64,000 bases of DNA, taken from assembly GCF_014201115.1 (NCBI RefSeq), contig NZ_JACHDO010000001.1:1240001-1304000 (forward strand), in the 5' to 3' direction. The notes beneath the pieces are model-generated. The model was not told the origin of the DNA and did not search any database. It saw only the letters and a program-made list of their open reading frames with translations. Of this stretch, positions 8,363-16,814 are shown one piece after another. Source of the DNA: Nocardiopsis metallicus (GTDB lineage Bacteria; Actinomycetota; Actinomycetes; Streptosporangiales; Streptosporangiaceae). Positions within the stretch are counted from its first letter, which is position 1. Every line of letters starts with the position of its first letter. The translations under genes and the position numbers were made by a program.

Positions 8363-8409
8363 GCCGGGCGCCTGCCCCTCCCCCCTCCCCTCCGGGGCGG
8401 GCGCCCGGC
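8363..8409 (+). terminator. Intercistronic hairpin between GH6 and GH48
   Basis: Sixteen paired positions: GCCGGGCGCC-T-GCCCC (8363-8378) with GGGGC-G-GGCGCCCGGC (8394-8409), the T/G forming a wobble pair, around a C/T-rich loop. It could be a terminator, a partial terminator, or an mRNA-stabilising structure that sets different levels for GH6 and the distal genes. Confidence 0.6.
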
Positions 8410-8584
8410 CCGGTGGCACCGCGTCAGCGAAACCTCACGCAGAGCCCGGCCCGGGGCGGCGGCACCGCCCCGGCCCCTCCACAGAACCAGCCCTCTCGTG
8501 CGCCCGCACGGTGGCGCCGTCGCGCCCGCGCCCGCCCTCCGGGCACCGGCCCGCGCCGAGCAGGGTCCCCCACAGGAGGACAAC

Positions 8585-11263
8585 ATGATCACCCCCCGCT
8601 CAGACCGGGTCCCGGGCCGTCGCCCGCGCCTCGGCTCCCTCTTCATCACCACGGCCCTGGTCGCGGCACTGCTGCCGAGCAGCCCCGCGCAGGCCCAGGG
8701 CCCCTGCTCGGTCGACTACCGCATCACCAACGACTGGGGCTCGGGCTTCACCGCCGAGGTCACGCTCACCAACGAGTCAGCCGGCCTCTCCCAGTGGTCC
8801 CTGGGCTGGGACTTCGACTCCGGCCAACAGGTCACCAACGCCTGGAACGCCGAGGTCTCCCAGGACGCCGCGTCCGTCACCGCGACCGGCCCCGCCTGGG
8901 CCCCGGGACTACCCGAGGGTGCGAGCACCACCTTCGGTTTCCAGGCCACCCACAGCGGCGACAACCCCGCCCCGGAGAACTTCACCCTCAACGGGGTGAG
9001 CTGCGCGGACCAGGAGGAGCCCCCCGCGCAGGAGCACGCCCTGCTCGTCGAACCCGCCACGCTCACCCTGGACCCGGGAGGCGAGGCGGGCTTCGAGGTC
9101 GTCCTGTCCAGCGAACCCGACAGCACCGTACAGGTCGCCGTCGACCGCACCCAGGGCAGCGAGACCCTGTCGGTGAGCTCCACGCAACCCCTCACCTTCG
9201 ACGAGTCCGACTGGGGCACCCCGCAGGAGGTCACCGTCGCCTCCTCGGGCGCCTCCTCCGGCGAACCGGCCCAGGCCGAGTTCACCGTCTCCGCCCAGGG
9301 CTACGAGTCCGTCGTCGTCACCGCCAGGGAACGCGCCGAGGCGACCAGCGACTACGAGCAGCGCTTCCTCGACCAGTACGACAGGATCAAGGACCCCGCC
9401 AGCGGCTACTTCCGTGACTTCGACGGGCTCCTGGTGCCCTATCACGCCGTGGAGACCCTGATCGTGGAGGCTCCCGACCACGGTCACGCCACCACGTCCG
9501 AGGCCTACAGCTACTACCTGTGGCTGGAGGCGACCTACGGCCGCATCACCCAGGACTGGGCCCCGTTCAACTCCGCCTGGGACTCCATGGAGGCGTTCAT
9601 CATCCCGGGCACCGCGGACCAGCCCACGAACGCCTCCTACGACCCCGCCGACCCGGCCACCTACATCGCCGAGTCCCTGCAGCCCAGCGACTACCCGATG
9701 CCGCTGCGGCCCGAGGTCCAGGTCGGGCAGGACCCGCTCGCCGAGGAGCTCAGCGGTACGTACGGCACCGACGAGGTCTACGGCATGCACTGGCTGCTGG
9801 ACGTCGACAACACCTACGGCTTCGGTTTCTGCGGCGACGGCACCGACGACGCCCCGGCCTACCTGAACACCTTCCAGCGCGGCTCCAACGAGTCGGTCTG
9901 GGAGACCGTCCCGCACCCCTCCTGCGAGACCTTCGCGCACGGCGGCGACAACGGCTACCTCGACCTGTTCACCGACGACGAGACCTACTCCGAGCAGTGG
10001 CGCTACACCAACGCGCCCGACGCCGACGCCCGTGCGGTCCAGGTCGCCTACCTCGCGCACGAGTGGGCCGCCGAGCAGGGCAACGAGTCCGAGGTCGCCG
10101 ACAGCGTCGCCAAGGCTTCCATGATGGGCGACTACCTGCGCTACGCCATGTTCGACAAGTACTTCAAGGAGATCGGGGACTGCGTCGGCGCCGAGTCCTG
10201 CCCGCCCGGAACGGGCCGGGACTCCGCCCACTACCTGCTGTCCTGGTACTACTCCTGGGGCGGCGCCCTGGAGAGCGCCGAGTACCCCTGGGCCTGGCGC
10301 ATCGGCGGATCCTCCGCGCACCAGGGCTACCAGAACGTGATGGCCGCCTACGCCCTCTCCGAGACCGAGGCGCTGCGCCCGCAGTCAGCCACCGGAGCCG
10401 ACGACTGGGGCGTGAGCCTGGACCGCCAGCTGGAGTTCATCCAGTGGTTGCAGTCCTCCGAGGGCGGCATCGCCGGGGGCGCGACCAACAGCTGGGAGGG
10501 CGTCTACGGTGAGCCGCCCGCGGGTACTCCGACCTTCTACGGCATGTACTACGACGAGAAGCCCGTCTGGCACGACCCGCCCTCCAACCAGTGGTTCGGC
10601 TTCCAGGTCTGGGACATCGAGAGGGTCGCCGAGTACCACCGCCTCACCGGTGACGAGCGGGCCGGGGACGTCCTCGACTCGTGGGTGCCCTGGGTGATCG
10701 CCAACACCACGATCGGCACCGGCGGTGATTTCGCCATCCCCGCCGAAATGGAATGGAGCGGTGCGCCCGACAGCTGGACCGGCACCCCCACCGGTAACCC
10801 GGGGCTGAGCGTCGAGGTGGTCTCGCACAACCAGGACGTCGGTATCGCGGCTGGTCTGGCCAAGACCCTGATGCACTACTCCGCCGCCACCGGGGACCAG
10901 GCCTCCCTGGAGATGGCCGAAGCCCTGCTGGAAGCCCTCCTGGAACACGAGGGCGAACTCGGCGTGGCCATCCCGGAGACCAGGGCTGACTACGAGCGCT
11001 TCGGCGACCCCTACGACCCGGCCACCGGAGAGGGGACCTACGTCCCCCAGGGCTGGACCGGCACGATGCCCAACGGTGACGTCATCGACTCCGACGCCAC
11101 CTTCGCCTCCATCCGCTCCTTCTACCAGGACGACCCGAACTGGGGCCAGGTGGAGGACTACCTCGACGGGGGCCCGGTTCCCGAGTTCACCTACCACCGC
11201 TTCTGGGCGCAGGTCGACGTGGCCACCGCCCTGGCGACCCACGGAGAGCTGTTCGGGTCCTAG
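8585..11263 (+). CDS. Secreted GH48 cellobiohydrolase with N-terminal CBM2
   Basis: 892 residues. A signal peptide ends at AQA (about residue 38), followed by CBM2 (PCSVDYRITND to NGVSC, about 40-138), an approximately 100-residue Thr/Ser-rich beta-sandwich-like spacer (FnIII or Calx-beta-like) and a GH48 catalytic domain (about 255-885) beginning YEQRFLDQYDRIKDPASGYF and including LIVEAPDHGHATTSEAYSYY. GH48 enzymes release cellobiose processively from reducing ends and complement the GH6 enzyme, which works from the other end. Start at ATG 8585 behind AGGAGG. Confidence 0.95.
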   Translation: MITPRSDRVPGRRPRLGSLFITTALVAALLPSSPAQAQGPCSVDYRITNDWGSGFTAEVTLTNESAGLSQWSLGWDFDSGQQVTNAWNAEVSQDAASVTATGPAWAPGLPEGASTTFGFQATHSGDNPAPENFTLNGVSCADQEEPPAQEHALLVEPATLTLDPGGEAGFEVVLSSEPDSTVQVAVDRTQGSETLSVSSTQPLTFDESDWGTPQEVTVASSGASSGEPAQAEFTVSAQGYESVVVTARERAEATSDYEQRFLDQYDRIKDPASGYFRDFDGLLVPYHAVETLIVEAPDHGHATTSEAYSYYLWLEATYGRITQDWAPFNSAWDSMEAFIIPGTADQPTNASYDPADPATYIAESLQPSDYPMPLRPEVQVGQDPLAEELSGTYGTDEVYGMHWLLDVDNTYGFGFCGDGTDDAPAYLNTFQRGSNESVWETVPHPSCETFAHGGDNGYLDLFTDDETYSEQWRYTNAPDADARAVQVAYLAHEWAAEQGNESEVADSVAKASMMGDYLRYAMFDKYFKEIGDCVGAESCPPGTGRDSAHYLLSWYYSWGGALESAEYPWAWRIGGSSAHQGYQNVMAAYALSETEALRPQSATGADDWGVSLDRQLEFIQWLQSSEGGIAGGATNSWEGVYGEPPAGTPTFYGMYYDEKPVWHDPPSNQWFGFQVWDIERVAEYHRLTGDERAGDVLDSWVPWVIANTTIGTGGDFAIPAEMEWSGAPDSWTGTPTGNPGLSVEVVSHNQDVGIAAGLAKTLMHYSAATGDQASLEMAEALLEALLEHEGELGVAIPETRADYERFGDPYDPATGEGTYVPQGWTGTMPNGDVIDSDATFASIRSFYQDDPNWGQVEDYLDGGPVPEFTYHRFWAQVDVATALATHGELFGS

Positions 11264-11278
11264 GAGACCACAGCCGTA

Positions 11279-11295
11279 ACGGGGCCGGGCCCCGT
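11279..11295 (+). repeat. Short GC palindrome after GH48
   Basis: ACGGGGCCGGGCCCCGT, 15 nt after the GH48 stop. It can fold into a short stem with a 3-nt loop, but is weaker than the hairpins at the other junctions of this cluster. Confidence 0.4.
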
Positions 11296-11361
11296 CAGAG
11301 CGCCCGGCCCCTCCCTCACCAGCCCCGGCCCCCGGGCCGATCGTCAACAACGGAAGGCATC

Positions 11362-12768
11362 ATGCCGAGAACACCCGTGCGGCTGAGAGCCGCGTTCGCC
11401 TCACTGACCGCCGCCGTCCTACTGGCGGCCGGAACCGCCACCGCCGCGCACGCACAGCAGCCCCCGCTCCGCGACCTGGCCGACCAGCAGGGATTCAGGA
11501 TGGGAGCCGCGGTCGCCTCCCACCTCCTGGACGACGCGGACTACCGGCGCACGGCCGCCGCGGAGTTCAACTCCGTGACCCACGAGAACGACCTCAAGTG
11601 GGAGAGCGTCCAGCCCCAGCCGGGCCAGTACTCCTGGTCCGGGGCCGACCGGCTCGTGGAGTTCGCCGAACAGAACGGTCAACAGATCCACGGCCACACA
11701 CTGGTGTGGCACAGCCAGCTGCCCTCCTGGGTGGAGAACGGAAGCTTCACCCCGGCCGAACTGACCCAGGTCATGGAAGACCACATCGACACCACCATGG
11801 GCCGGTACCGGGGACAGATCCAGACCTGGGACGTGGTCAACGAGCCGATCGGCGACGACGCCCAGTTCAGGAACTCGGTGTTCCACCGCGTCCTGGGCGA
11901 GGACTTCATCGCCCAGTCCCTGCACATGGCCAGAGCGGCGGACCCCGACGCCACCCTGTTCATCAACGACTACAACATCGACGGGATCAACGCCAAGAGC
12001 GACGCCTACTACGAACTGGCCCAGGACCTGCTCGCCCAGGGCGCACCGCTCGACGGCATCGGCCTCCAGGGCCACCTCATCTCCGGACAGCTGCCCCAGG
12101 ACATCCAGCAGAACATCCAGCGCTTCGCCGACCTGGGCCTGGAGGTGATGATCACCGAACTCGACATCCGCATGACCATGCCCGTCACCCAGCAGAAACT
12201 CGAACAGCAGGCCAGGGACTACACCCAGGTCATGGACGCCTGCCTCGCGGTCTCCGGCTGCTCCGGTGTGACGGTGTGGGGCGTCACCGACGCCCATTCC
12301 TGGGTCCCGGACCACTTCACGGGTGAGGGCGCGGCCCTGCCGATCGACGAGAACTATCAGCCCAAGCCCGCCTACTGGTCGGTCCACGAGGCCCTGGGCG
12401 GCGACGGTCAGGGGCCGGACGACCCGGGACCCGGCGAGCCGGGCACCGGAACCTGCGAGGTCGCCTACGAATTCACCTCCCAATGGGAACAGGGAGCCGT
12501 GGTGGAGGTGACCGTGCACAACGGCTCGGCCTCCGCCGTCCAGGACTGGTCCCTGACCTGGGCGCGGCCCTCCGGTGAACAGATCACCTCCGCCTGGAAC
12601 TCCCTGATCGAACAGAGCGGTAACACCGTCACGGCCGCACCCGTGGAGTGGAACCGTGCCATCCCCGCCGGGGGCCAGGTCTCCTTCGGCTTCCAGACAA
12701 CCCACACGGGAGGGCCGTCGGTGCCCGGCGGATTCTCCCTGGGCAGTGAGAGCTGCACCGTCCGATGA
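11362..12768 (+). CDS. Secreted GH10 endo-beta-1,4-xylanase with C-terminal CBM2
   Basis: 468 residues. Signal peptide (about 1-31, ending AHA), GH10 barrel (about 34-345), Gly/Pro/Asp linker, and C-terminal CBM2 (about 364-468) starting TCEVAYEFTSQWEQG. Catalytic residues are visible: acid/base E161 in WDVVNEP and nucleophile E266 in ITELDIR; substrate-binding HGHTLVWH is also present. It cleaves xylan chains and would expose cellulose for the GH6/GH48 pair. GGAAGG ribosome site upstream of the ATG. Confidence 0.95.
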   Translation: MPRTPVRLRAAFASLTAAVLLAAGTATAAHAQQPPLRDLADQQGFRMGAAVASHLLDDADYRRTAAAEFNSVTHENDLKWESVQPQPGQYSWSGADRLVEFAEQNGQQIHGHTLVWHSQLPSWVENGSFTPAELTQVMEDHIDTTMGRYRGQIQTWDVVNEPIGDDAQFRNSVFHRVLGEDFIAQSLHMARAADPDATLFINDYNIDGINAKSDAYYELAQDLLAQGAPLDGIGLQGHLISGQLPQDIQQNIQRFADLGLEVMITELDIRMTMPVTQQKLEQQARDYTQVMDACLAVSGCSGVTVWGVTDAHSWVPDHFTGEGAALPIDENYQPKPAYWSVHEALGGDGQGPDDPGPGEPGTGTCEVAYEFTSQWEQGAVVEVTVHNGSASAVQDWSLTWARPSGEQITSAWNSLIEQSGNTVTAAPVEWNRAIPAGGQVSFGFQTTHTGGPSVPGGFSLGSESCTVR

Positions 12769-12776
12769 CCCGTCAG

Positions 12777-12804
12777 GGCCCCGTGCGTGTGAGCGCACGG
12801 GGCC
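12777..12804 (+). terminator. Intercistronic hairpin between GH10 and GH5
   Basis: Perfect 11-bp stem GGCCCCGTGCG / CGCACGGGGCC with a 6-nt loop, 9 nt after the GH10 stop and 25 nt before the GH5 start. No T-run, so read-through or processing is as likely as termination. Confidence 0.6.
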
Positions 12805-12828
12805 GCTGCCCCGCCCGAACGGAGCCAC

Positions 12829-14187
12829 ATGAGACAACGCCTGACGATCGCCTCGGCGGCCGTCCTCGCCCTGATCGCCGCGCTGCTCGTGCACGTTCTG
12901 CCCGCCCACGCCGACAACGGGTTCCGGGTCAGCGAGGGCCGCCTCGTCGACGCCTCGGGCAACGACTTCGTCATCCGCGGGGTCAGCCACCCCCACTCCT
13001 GGTACACGCAGGAGACCGGCGCCTTCGCCGACATCAAGTCACTGGGCGCCAACACGGTGCGCGTGGTCCTCAGCAGCGGTGACCGCTGGTACGAGAACGG
13101 GCCCGCGGACGTGGACAACGTGGTCTCGCTCTGCAAGGCCAACCGGTTGATCTGCATGCTGGAGGTCCACGACACCACCGGCTACGGCGAGGATCCCGAA
13201 GCCGGCACCCTGGACCAGGCCGTCGACTACTGGCTGCGGATCCAGGACGTGATCGAGGGCGAGGAGGACCACGTCCTCGTCAACATCGGCAACGAGCCCT
13301 ACGGCAACGACGCGGTGACCAACCAGGGCTGGGCCGACGACACCTCCGACGCCATCCAACGGCTACGCGCGGCCGGGTTCGACCACACCCTGGTCGTGGA
13401 CGCCCCCAACTGGGGCCAGGACTGGCAGGGGATCATGCGCGAGGGAGCCCAGGACGTCTTCGACTCCGACCCGCACGCCAACACCGTGTTCTCGATCCAC
13501 ATGTACGGGGTCTACGAGCAGGAGCCGGTGATCGTCGACTACCTGGAGCACTTCACCGAGCGCGGGCTGCCCCTCATCGTCGGGGAGTTCGGCTTCGACC
13601 ACAGTGACGGCACCCCCGACGAGGACGCCATCATGCACCACACCGAACGGCTCGGCCTGGGCTACATCGGCTGGTCCTGGAGCGGCAACAGCGCCGGGGT
13701 CGCCTACCTCGACATGGTCGAGAACTTCGACGTCGACTCCCTGACCCCCTGGGGTGAGCGCATCTTCCACGGCCCCGACGGCATCGCCGACACCTCGGTC
13801 GAGGCCCCCGTCTACGGCGGGGACGGCGGTCCCACCGACCCGCCCACCGACCCACCCACGGAGGAACCCACCGACCCGCCCACCGACGCTGACTGCGCCG
13901 CTTCCTACGAGCTCGTCGGCGAGTGGCCGGGTGGTTTCCAGGCGCAGGTGACCGTCACCGCCCTGAACGCCGTCGACAGCTGGAACGTTTCCTGGTCCCT
14001 GACCGACGGCCAGAGCGTGGGCCATGCCTGGAACGCCGGAGTCAGCACCAACGGCGCCACCGTCACCGCTGCCAACGCCGCTCACAACGGCACACTCGCC
14101 GCCGGTGAATCGGCCTCGTTCGGATTCACCGGCAGCCATACCGGAACCGTCACCGTGCCCGACGTGCTGTGCACCTCGGGCCCCTGA
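12829..14187 (+). CDS. Secreted GH5 (probable subfamily 8) beta-mannanase with C-terminal CBM2
   Basis: 452 residues. Signal peptide (1-28, ending AHA); GH5 catalytic domain (about 30-325); Thr/Pro/Asp linker (about 335-360); CBM2 (about 361-452). Acid/base E156 lies in NIGNEP and nucleophile E253 in VGEFGF. The N-terminal pattern FVIRGVSHPHSWY and VDAPNWGQDW is that of actinobacterial mannan endo-1,4-beta-mannosidases (GH5_8), more than of GH5 endoglucanases. It would extend the cluster to galacto- and glucomannan. A short hairpin (GGCCCC/GGGGCC, 14179-14195) overlaps its stop codon. Confidence 0.88.
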   Translation: MRQRLTIASAAVLALIAALLVHVLPAHADNGFRVSEGRLVDASGNDFVIRGVSHPHSWYTQETGAFADIKSLGANTVRVVLSSGDRWYENGPADVDNVVSLCKANRLICMLEVHDTTGYGEDPEAGTLDQAVDYWLRIQDVIEGEEDHVLVNIGNEPYGNDAVTNQGWADDTSDAIQRLRAAGFDHTLVVDAPNWGQDWQGIMREGAQDVFDSDPHANTVFSIHMYGVYEQEPVIVDYLEHFTERGLPLIVGEFGFDHSDGTPDEDAIMHHTERLGLGYIGWSWSGNSAGVAYLDMVENFDVDSLTPWGERIFHGPDGIADTSVEAPVYGGDGGPTDPPTDPPTEEPTDPPTDADCAASYELVGEWPGGFQAQVTVTALNAVDSWNVSWSLTDGQSVGHAWNAGVSTNGATVTAANAAHNGTLAAGESASFGFTGSHTGTVTVPDVLCTSGP

Positions 14188-14266
14188 CCGGGGCCTACCG
14201 CCCCCGCCCGCCCCGGCCGCGCACGGTGCTCGGCCGGATTCCCCCCGACCGGAGGAGGAGTGATCC

Positions 14267-15346
14267 ATGAGATCACGTCACACCATCGCCACGACCCTGG
14301 CACTCGGCGGCCTGGCCATCGGCTACGCAGTCGTGGCCTCGCCCCAGCCAGCCGAAGCCCACGGGGCCTTCACCTATCCCGCTTCCCGCACCTACGCCTG
14401 TTTCCAGGACGCCACCGGCGGTAGCTCCGGCGGTGCCCTCCAGCCCGTCAACCCGGCCTGCGCCGACGCCCTCGCCGAGGGCGGGGACTATGCCTTCTGG
14501 AACTGGTTCGGCAACCTGATCAGCAACTCGAACGGCCAACACCGGGAGTTCGTCGCCGACGGGGAGCTCTGCGGGCCGACCGACCAGTTCAGCGCCTTCA
14601 ACGCGGCCCGTACCGACTGGCCCTCCACCCAGCTGCAGCCGAACACGACGGTGGAGTTCCACCACAACGCGTGGGCCCCCCACCCGGGCACCTTCTTCAC
14701 CTACGTCACGGTCGACGGCTGGGACCCGAGCTCGCCCCTGAACTGGGACGACCTGGAGTTGATCGACGAGGCCGTGGACCCGCCGCTGCGCAGCGGGGGA
14801 GTGGCGGGCGCCGAGTACTACTGGGACGTGGACCTGCCCGACCGTGAGGGACGTCATCTCGTCTACTCGGTCTGGGAGCGCTCCGACAGTCCGGAGGCCT
14901 TCTACAACTGCTCCGACGTCGTCTTCGGCGACGACCCGGGGCCCGGCCCCGACCCCGACCCGGGTCCGGACCCCGACCCCACGCCCGACCCCACGGACCC
15001 GCCCGGCCCCGACCCGACGCCGGACCCCACGGACCCGCCCGCGGCCGAGTACTGCACGGCCGAGTACACGGTCACCAGCGAGTGGTCCGACGGCTTCCAG
15101 GCGGAGGTCGAGGTCACTGCGGGCGAGGACGGGGTGAACGGGTGGATGGTGGACTGGGTCTTCGCCAACCGCCAGGAGATCACCAACATCTGGAACGCCT
15201 CGGTCGTGAACCACGGAGCGCACTTCGAGGCCTCCAACGTCGCCCACAACGGCACCCTCGCGGCCGGTGACTCCACGTCCTTCGGCTTCACCGCCACCTT
15301 CGAGGGAGCAAACATCGAGCCCCGGGTGGAGTGCCAGGAGAACTGA
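14267..15346 (+). CDS. Secreted AA10 lytic polysaccharide monooxygenase with C-terminal CBM2
   Basis: 359 residues. The signal peptide ends ...QPAEA, leaving histidine H32 as the mature N-terminus, required for the copper histidine brace; the second copper histidine is H139 in NAWAPHPG. The AA10 domain (about 32-222) has RTYACF, FNAARTDWPSTQLQPNTTVE and YNCSDVVFG, matching cellulose-active CelS2/LPMO10C-like enzymes (C1 oxidation) better than chitin-active ones. A Pro/Asp linker precedes CBM2 (about 262-359). It oxidatively cleaves crystalline cellulose and boosts the GH6/GH48 enzymes. GAGGAGG ribosome site. Last gene of the cluster. Confidence 0.93.
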   Translation: MRSRHTIATTLALGGLAIGYAVVASPQPAEAHGAFTYPASRTYACFQDATGGSSGGALQPVNPACADALAEGGDYAFWNWFGNLISNSNGQHREFVADGELCGPTDQFSAFNAARTDWPSTQLQPNTTVEFHHNAWAPHPGTFFTYVTVDGWDPSSPLNWDDLELIDEAVDPPLRSGGVAGAEYYWDVDLPDREGRHLVYSVWERSDSPEAFYNCSDVVFGDDPGPGPDPDPGPDPDPTPDPTDPPGPDPTPDPTDPPAAEYCTAEYTVTSEWSDGFQAEVEVTAGEDGVNGWMVDWVFANRQEITNIWNASVVNHGAHFEASNVAHNGTLAAGDSTSFGFTATFEGANIEPRVECQEN

Positions 15347-15378
15347 TCCCCACAGGTCTCGAACGCTCGCTGAACGGA

Positions 15379-15416
15379 CCGGCCCCGGATGGCACACCGG
15401 GGCCGGCCCCGTTTTT
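15379..15416 (+). terminator. Rho-independent terminator ending the cellulase cluster
   Basis: CCGGCCCCGG (15379-15388) / CCGGGGCCGG (15397-15406), 8-nt loop, followed by CCCCG and TTTTT. The strongest terminator in the cluster. Confidence 0.9.
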
Positions 15417-15417
15417 C

Positions 15418-15430
15418 CTAACGGTGTTAG
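15418..15430. promoter_or_regulatory. Operator-like palindrome in the promoter of the 15444 gene
   Basis: CTAAC-GGT-GTTAG, perfect 5-bp arms, placed just before a TACGAT hexamer (15432-15437) that is 6 nt from the ATG at 15444. This spacing is that of a -10 element for a leaderless mRNA, so a protein bound to the palindrome would occlude the promoter. Regulator unknown (TetR-like symmetry). Confidence 0.5.
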
Positions 15431-15443
15431 TTACGATGGTCCG

Positions 15444-16115
15444 ATGGACTCCGCGCGCATCTACGAGAACTGTCAGAACCGGCTCCTGGAACTGGCCGCC
15501 ACCCTGGACCGGGACCAGCTCGCCACCGTGGTGCCCGCCTGCCCGGACTGGACCGTCCAGCAGGTCTACGCACACCTCGCCGGACTCGCCACGGACGTCG
15601 TCAACGGCGACGTCACACCCCCGGCCACCGACGAGGTCACCGGTCGACAGGTCGCGGCGCGAGCCGGCCACGGCATCGAACGCCTTATCGCCGAGTGGAC
15701 GCGCACCGGCCCCGGGCTGGTCGCGTTGCTGCGCACCCAGCAGCGCCGACGCTACTCCCTGCCCGCGCTGGACGTGTGGCACCACGAGAACGACATCCGC
15801 GGCGCCCTCGGCCTGACCGCGCAGACCGAGGACGCCGACCAGCTCGCGGACTTCCCGCTGGGCGGCCTGGCGAAGGGCTGGCCAGCCCAAGCCCCCTCGG
15901 TACGCGTGGTCGCCACCGACACCGGCCAGGAGTGGAGCCTCGGCGAGGGCGCCGCGCTCACCCTGAGCGGCACCGCCTTCGAACTGGCCCGGGCAGTGAC
16001 CGGCCGCCGTAGCGTCAACCAGATCCTGGCCATGGACTGGACCGGCGCCGACCCCGCCCCGGTGGCCCCGTTCCTGCCCACCCTGCCCGCGCCCCAGACA
16101 GACCTGGCCGTGTGA
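15444..16115 (+). CDS. Maleylpyruvate isomerase-fold (DinB-like, mycothiol-dependent type) protein
   Basis: 223 residues of the TIGR03083-type family. The N-terminal four-helix DinB-like domain carries the metal-ligand pattern: LVPACPDWTVQQVYAHLAGLA-type segment, then LDVWHHENDIRGALG. A C-terminal small domain follows. Members use mycothiol or simply a metal site; the substrate is unknown. Start at ATG 15444: a TACGAT -10-like hexamer lies 6 nt upstream with no ribosome site, so the mRNA is probably leaderless. Confidence 0.8.
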   Translation: MDSARIYENCQNRLLELAATLDRDQLATVVPACPDWTVQQVYAHLAGLATDVVNGDVTPPATDEVTGRQVAARAGHGIERLIAEWTRTGPGLVALLRTQQRRRYSLPALDVWHHENDIRGALGLTAQTEDADQLADFPLGGLAKGWPAQAPSVRVVATDTGQEWSLGEGAALTLSGTAFELARAVTGRRSVNQILAMDWTGADPAPVAPFLPTLPAPQTDLAV

Positions 16116-16171
16116 TCGTGAACCAGCCCCGCGGGGGCACGGCGGGAACGCCCGCTCACAGGCACAGGGGG

Positions 16172-16765
16172 TCAGGGGGCGTAGGGGATGCGGTCGATCG
16201 CGCGCACCTCGCCCAGGGTGGACCACTCGTTGCGGCCCAGCCGGGCCATCGGGCGTAGCCGGGTGACCTCAGGGAGGCCGTCCACCACCACGGACTCGTC
16301 CACGGCCACGTTCAGCACCCGGCCGAAGACCACCGTGGAGTCGCCCAGCCGCAGGGTCGAGTGCAGGGCGCACTCCACCGCTGCCGGGGACCCGGCCACC
16401 CGCGGCGGGCGCACCGCCGTACTGGCCTCCCGTTCGATGCCCAGCGCGTCGAACTCGCTCACGTGCGGCGGGTAGTCGGTCCCGCTCGCGTTGATCTGGT
16501 CCTGAAGCGGCTCGGTGGCCAGGTTGACCACGAACTCGCCTGTCGCCTCGGCGTTGCGCAGTGAGTCCTTGCGCCCCACCGAGGTGAACTGCACGATCGG
16601 CGGTTCGGTGCACGAGATGGTGAAGAAGGAGTGCGGAGCCAGGTTGTCCACACCGGACTCGGAGGTGGTGGAGACCCACGCGATCGGGCGAGGGACCACC
16701 AGCGACGTCATCAGTTTGTAGAACGCCCGGCCGGGCAGGTCGTCAGGGGTGTGTTCGGTACGCAT
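16172..16765 (-). CDS. Flavin reductase family protein (FMN-binding split barrel)
   Basis: 197 residues. Sequence blocks AFYKLMTSLVVPRPIAWVST, APHSFFTISCTEPPIVQFTS and GEFVVNLATEPL are typical of the flavin reductase-like/FMN-binding split-barrel family, which reduce FMN with NAD(P)H or carry it as a cofactor. Partner oxygenase not visible nearby. ATG 16765 chosen; an in-frame GTG at 16771 is possible and no clear ribosome site separates them. Confidence 0.88.
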   Translation of the reverse strand: MRTEHTPDDLPGRAFYKLMTSLVVPRPIAWVSTTSESGVDNLAPHSFFTISCTEPPIVQFTSVGRKDSLRNAEATGEFVVNLATEPLQDQINASGTDYPPHVSEFDALGIEREASTAVRPPRVAGSPAAVECALHSTLRLGDSTVVFGRVLNVAVDESVVVDGLPEVTRLRPMARLGRNEWSTLGEVRAIDRIPYAP

Positions 16766-16814
16766 CGGCACCGATTATCCCGTGTGCCGGGGCACGCGGT
16801 GGCATACTCGCCGG

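Noticed and set aside
14873..14886. TGGGAGCGCTCCGA, 12 of 14 matches to the CelR operator, inside the AA10 gene
   Set aside because: It lies in mid-coding sequence (VWERSDS), with no promoter context; the codons explain it. Kept only as a possible accidental binding site.
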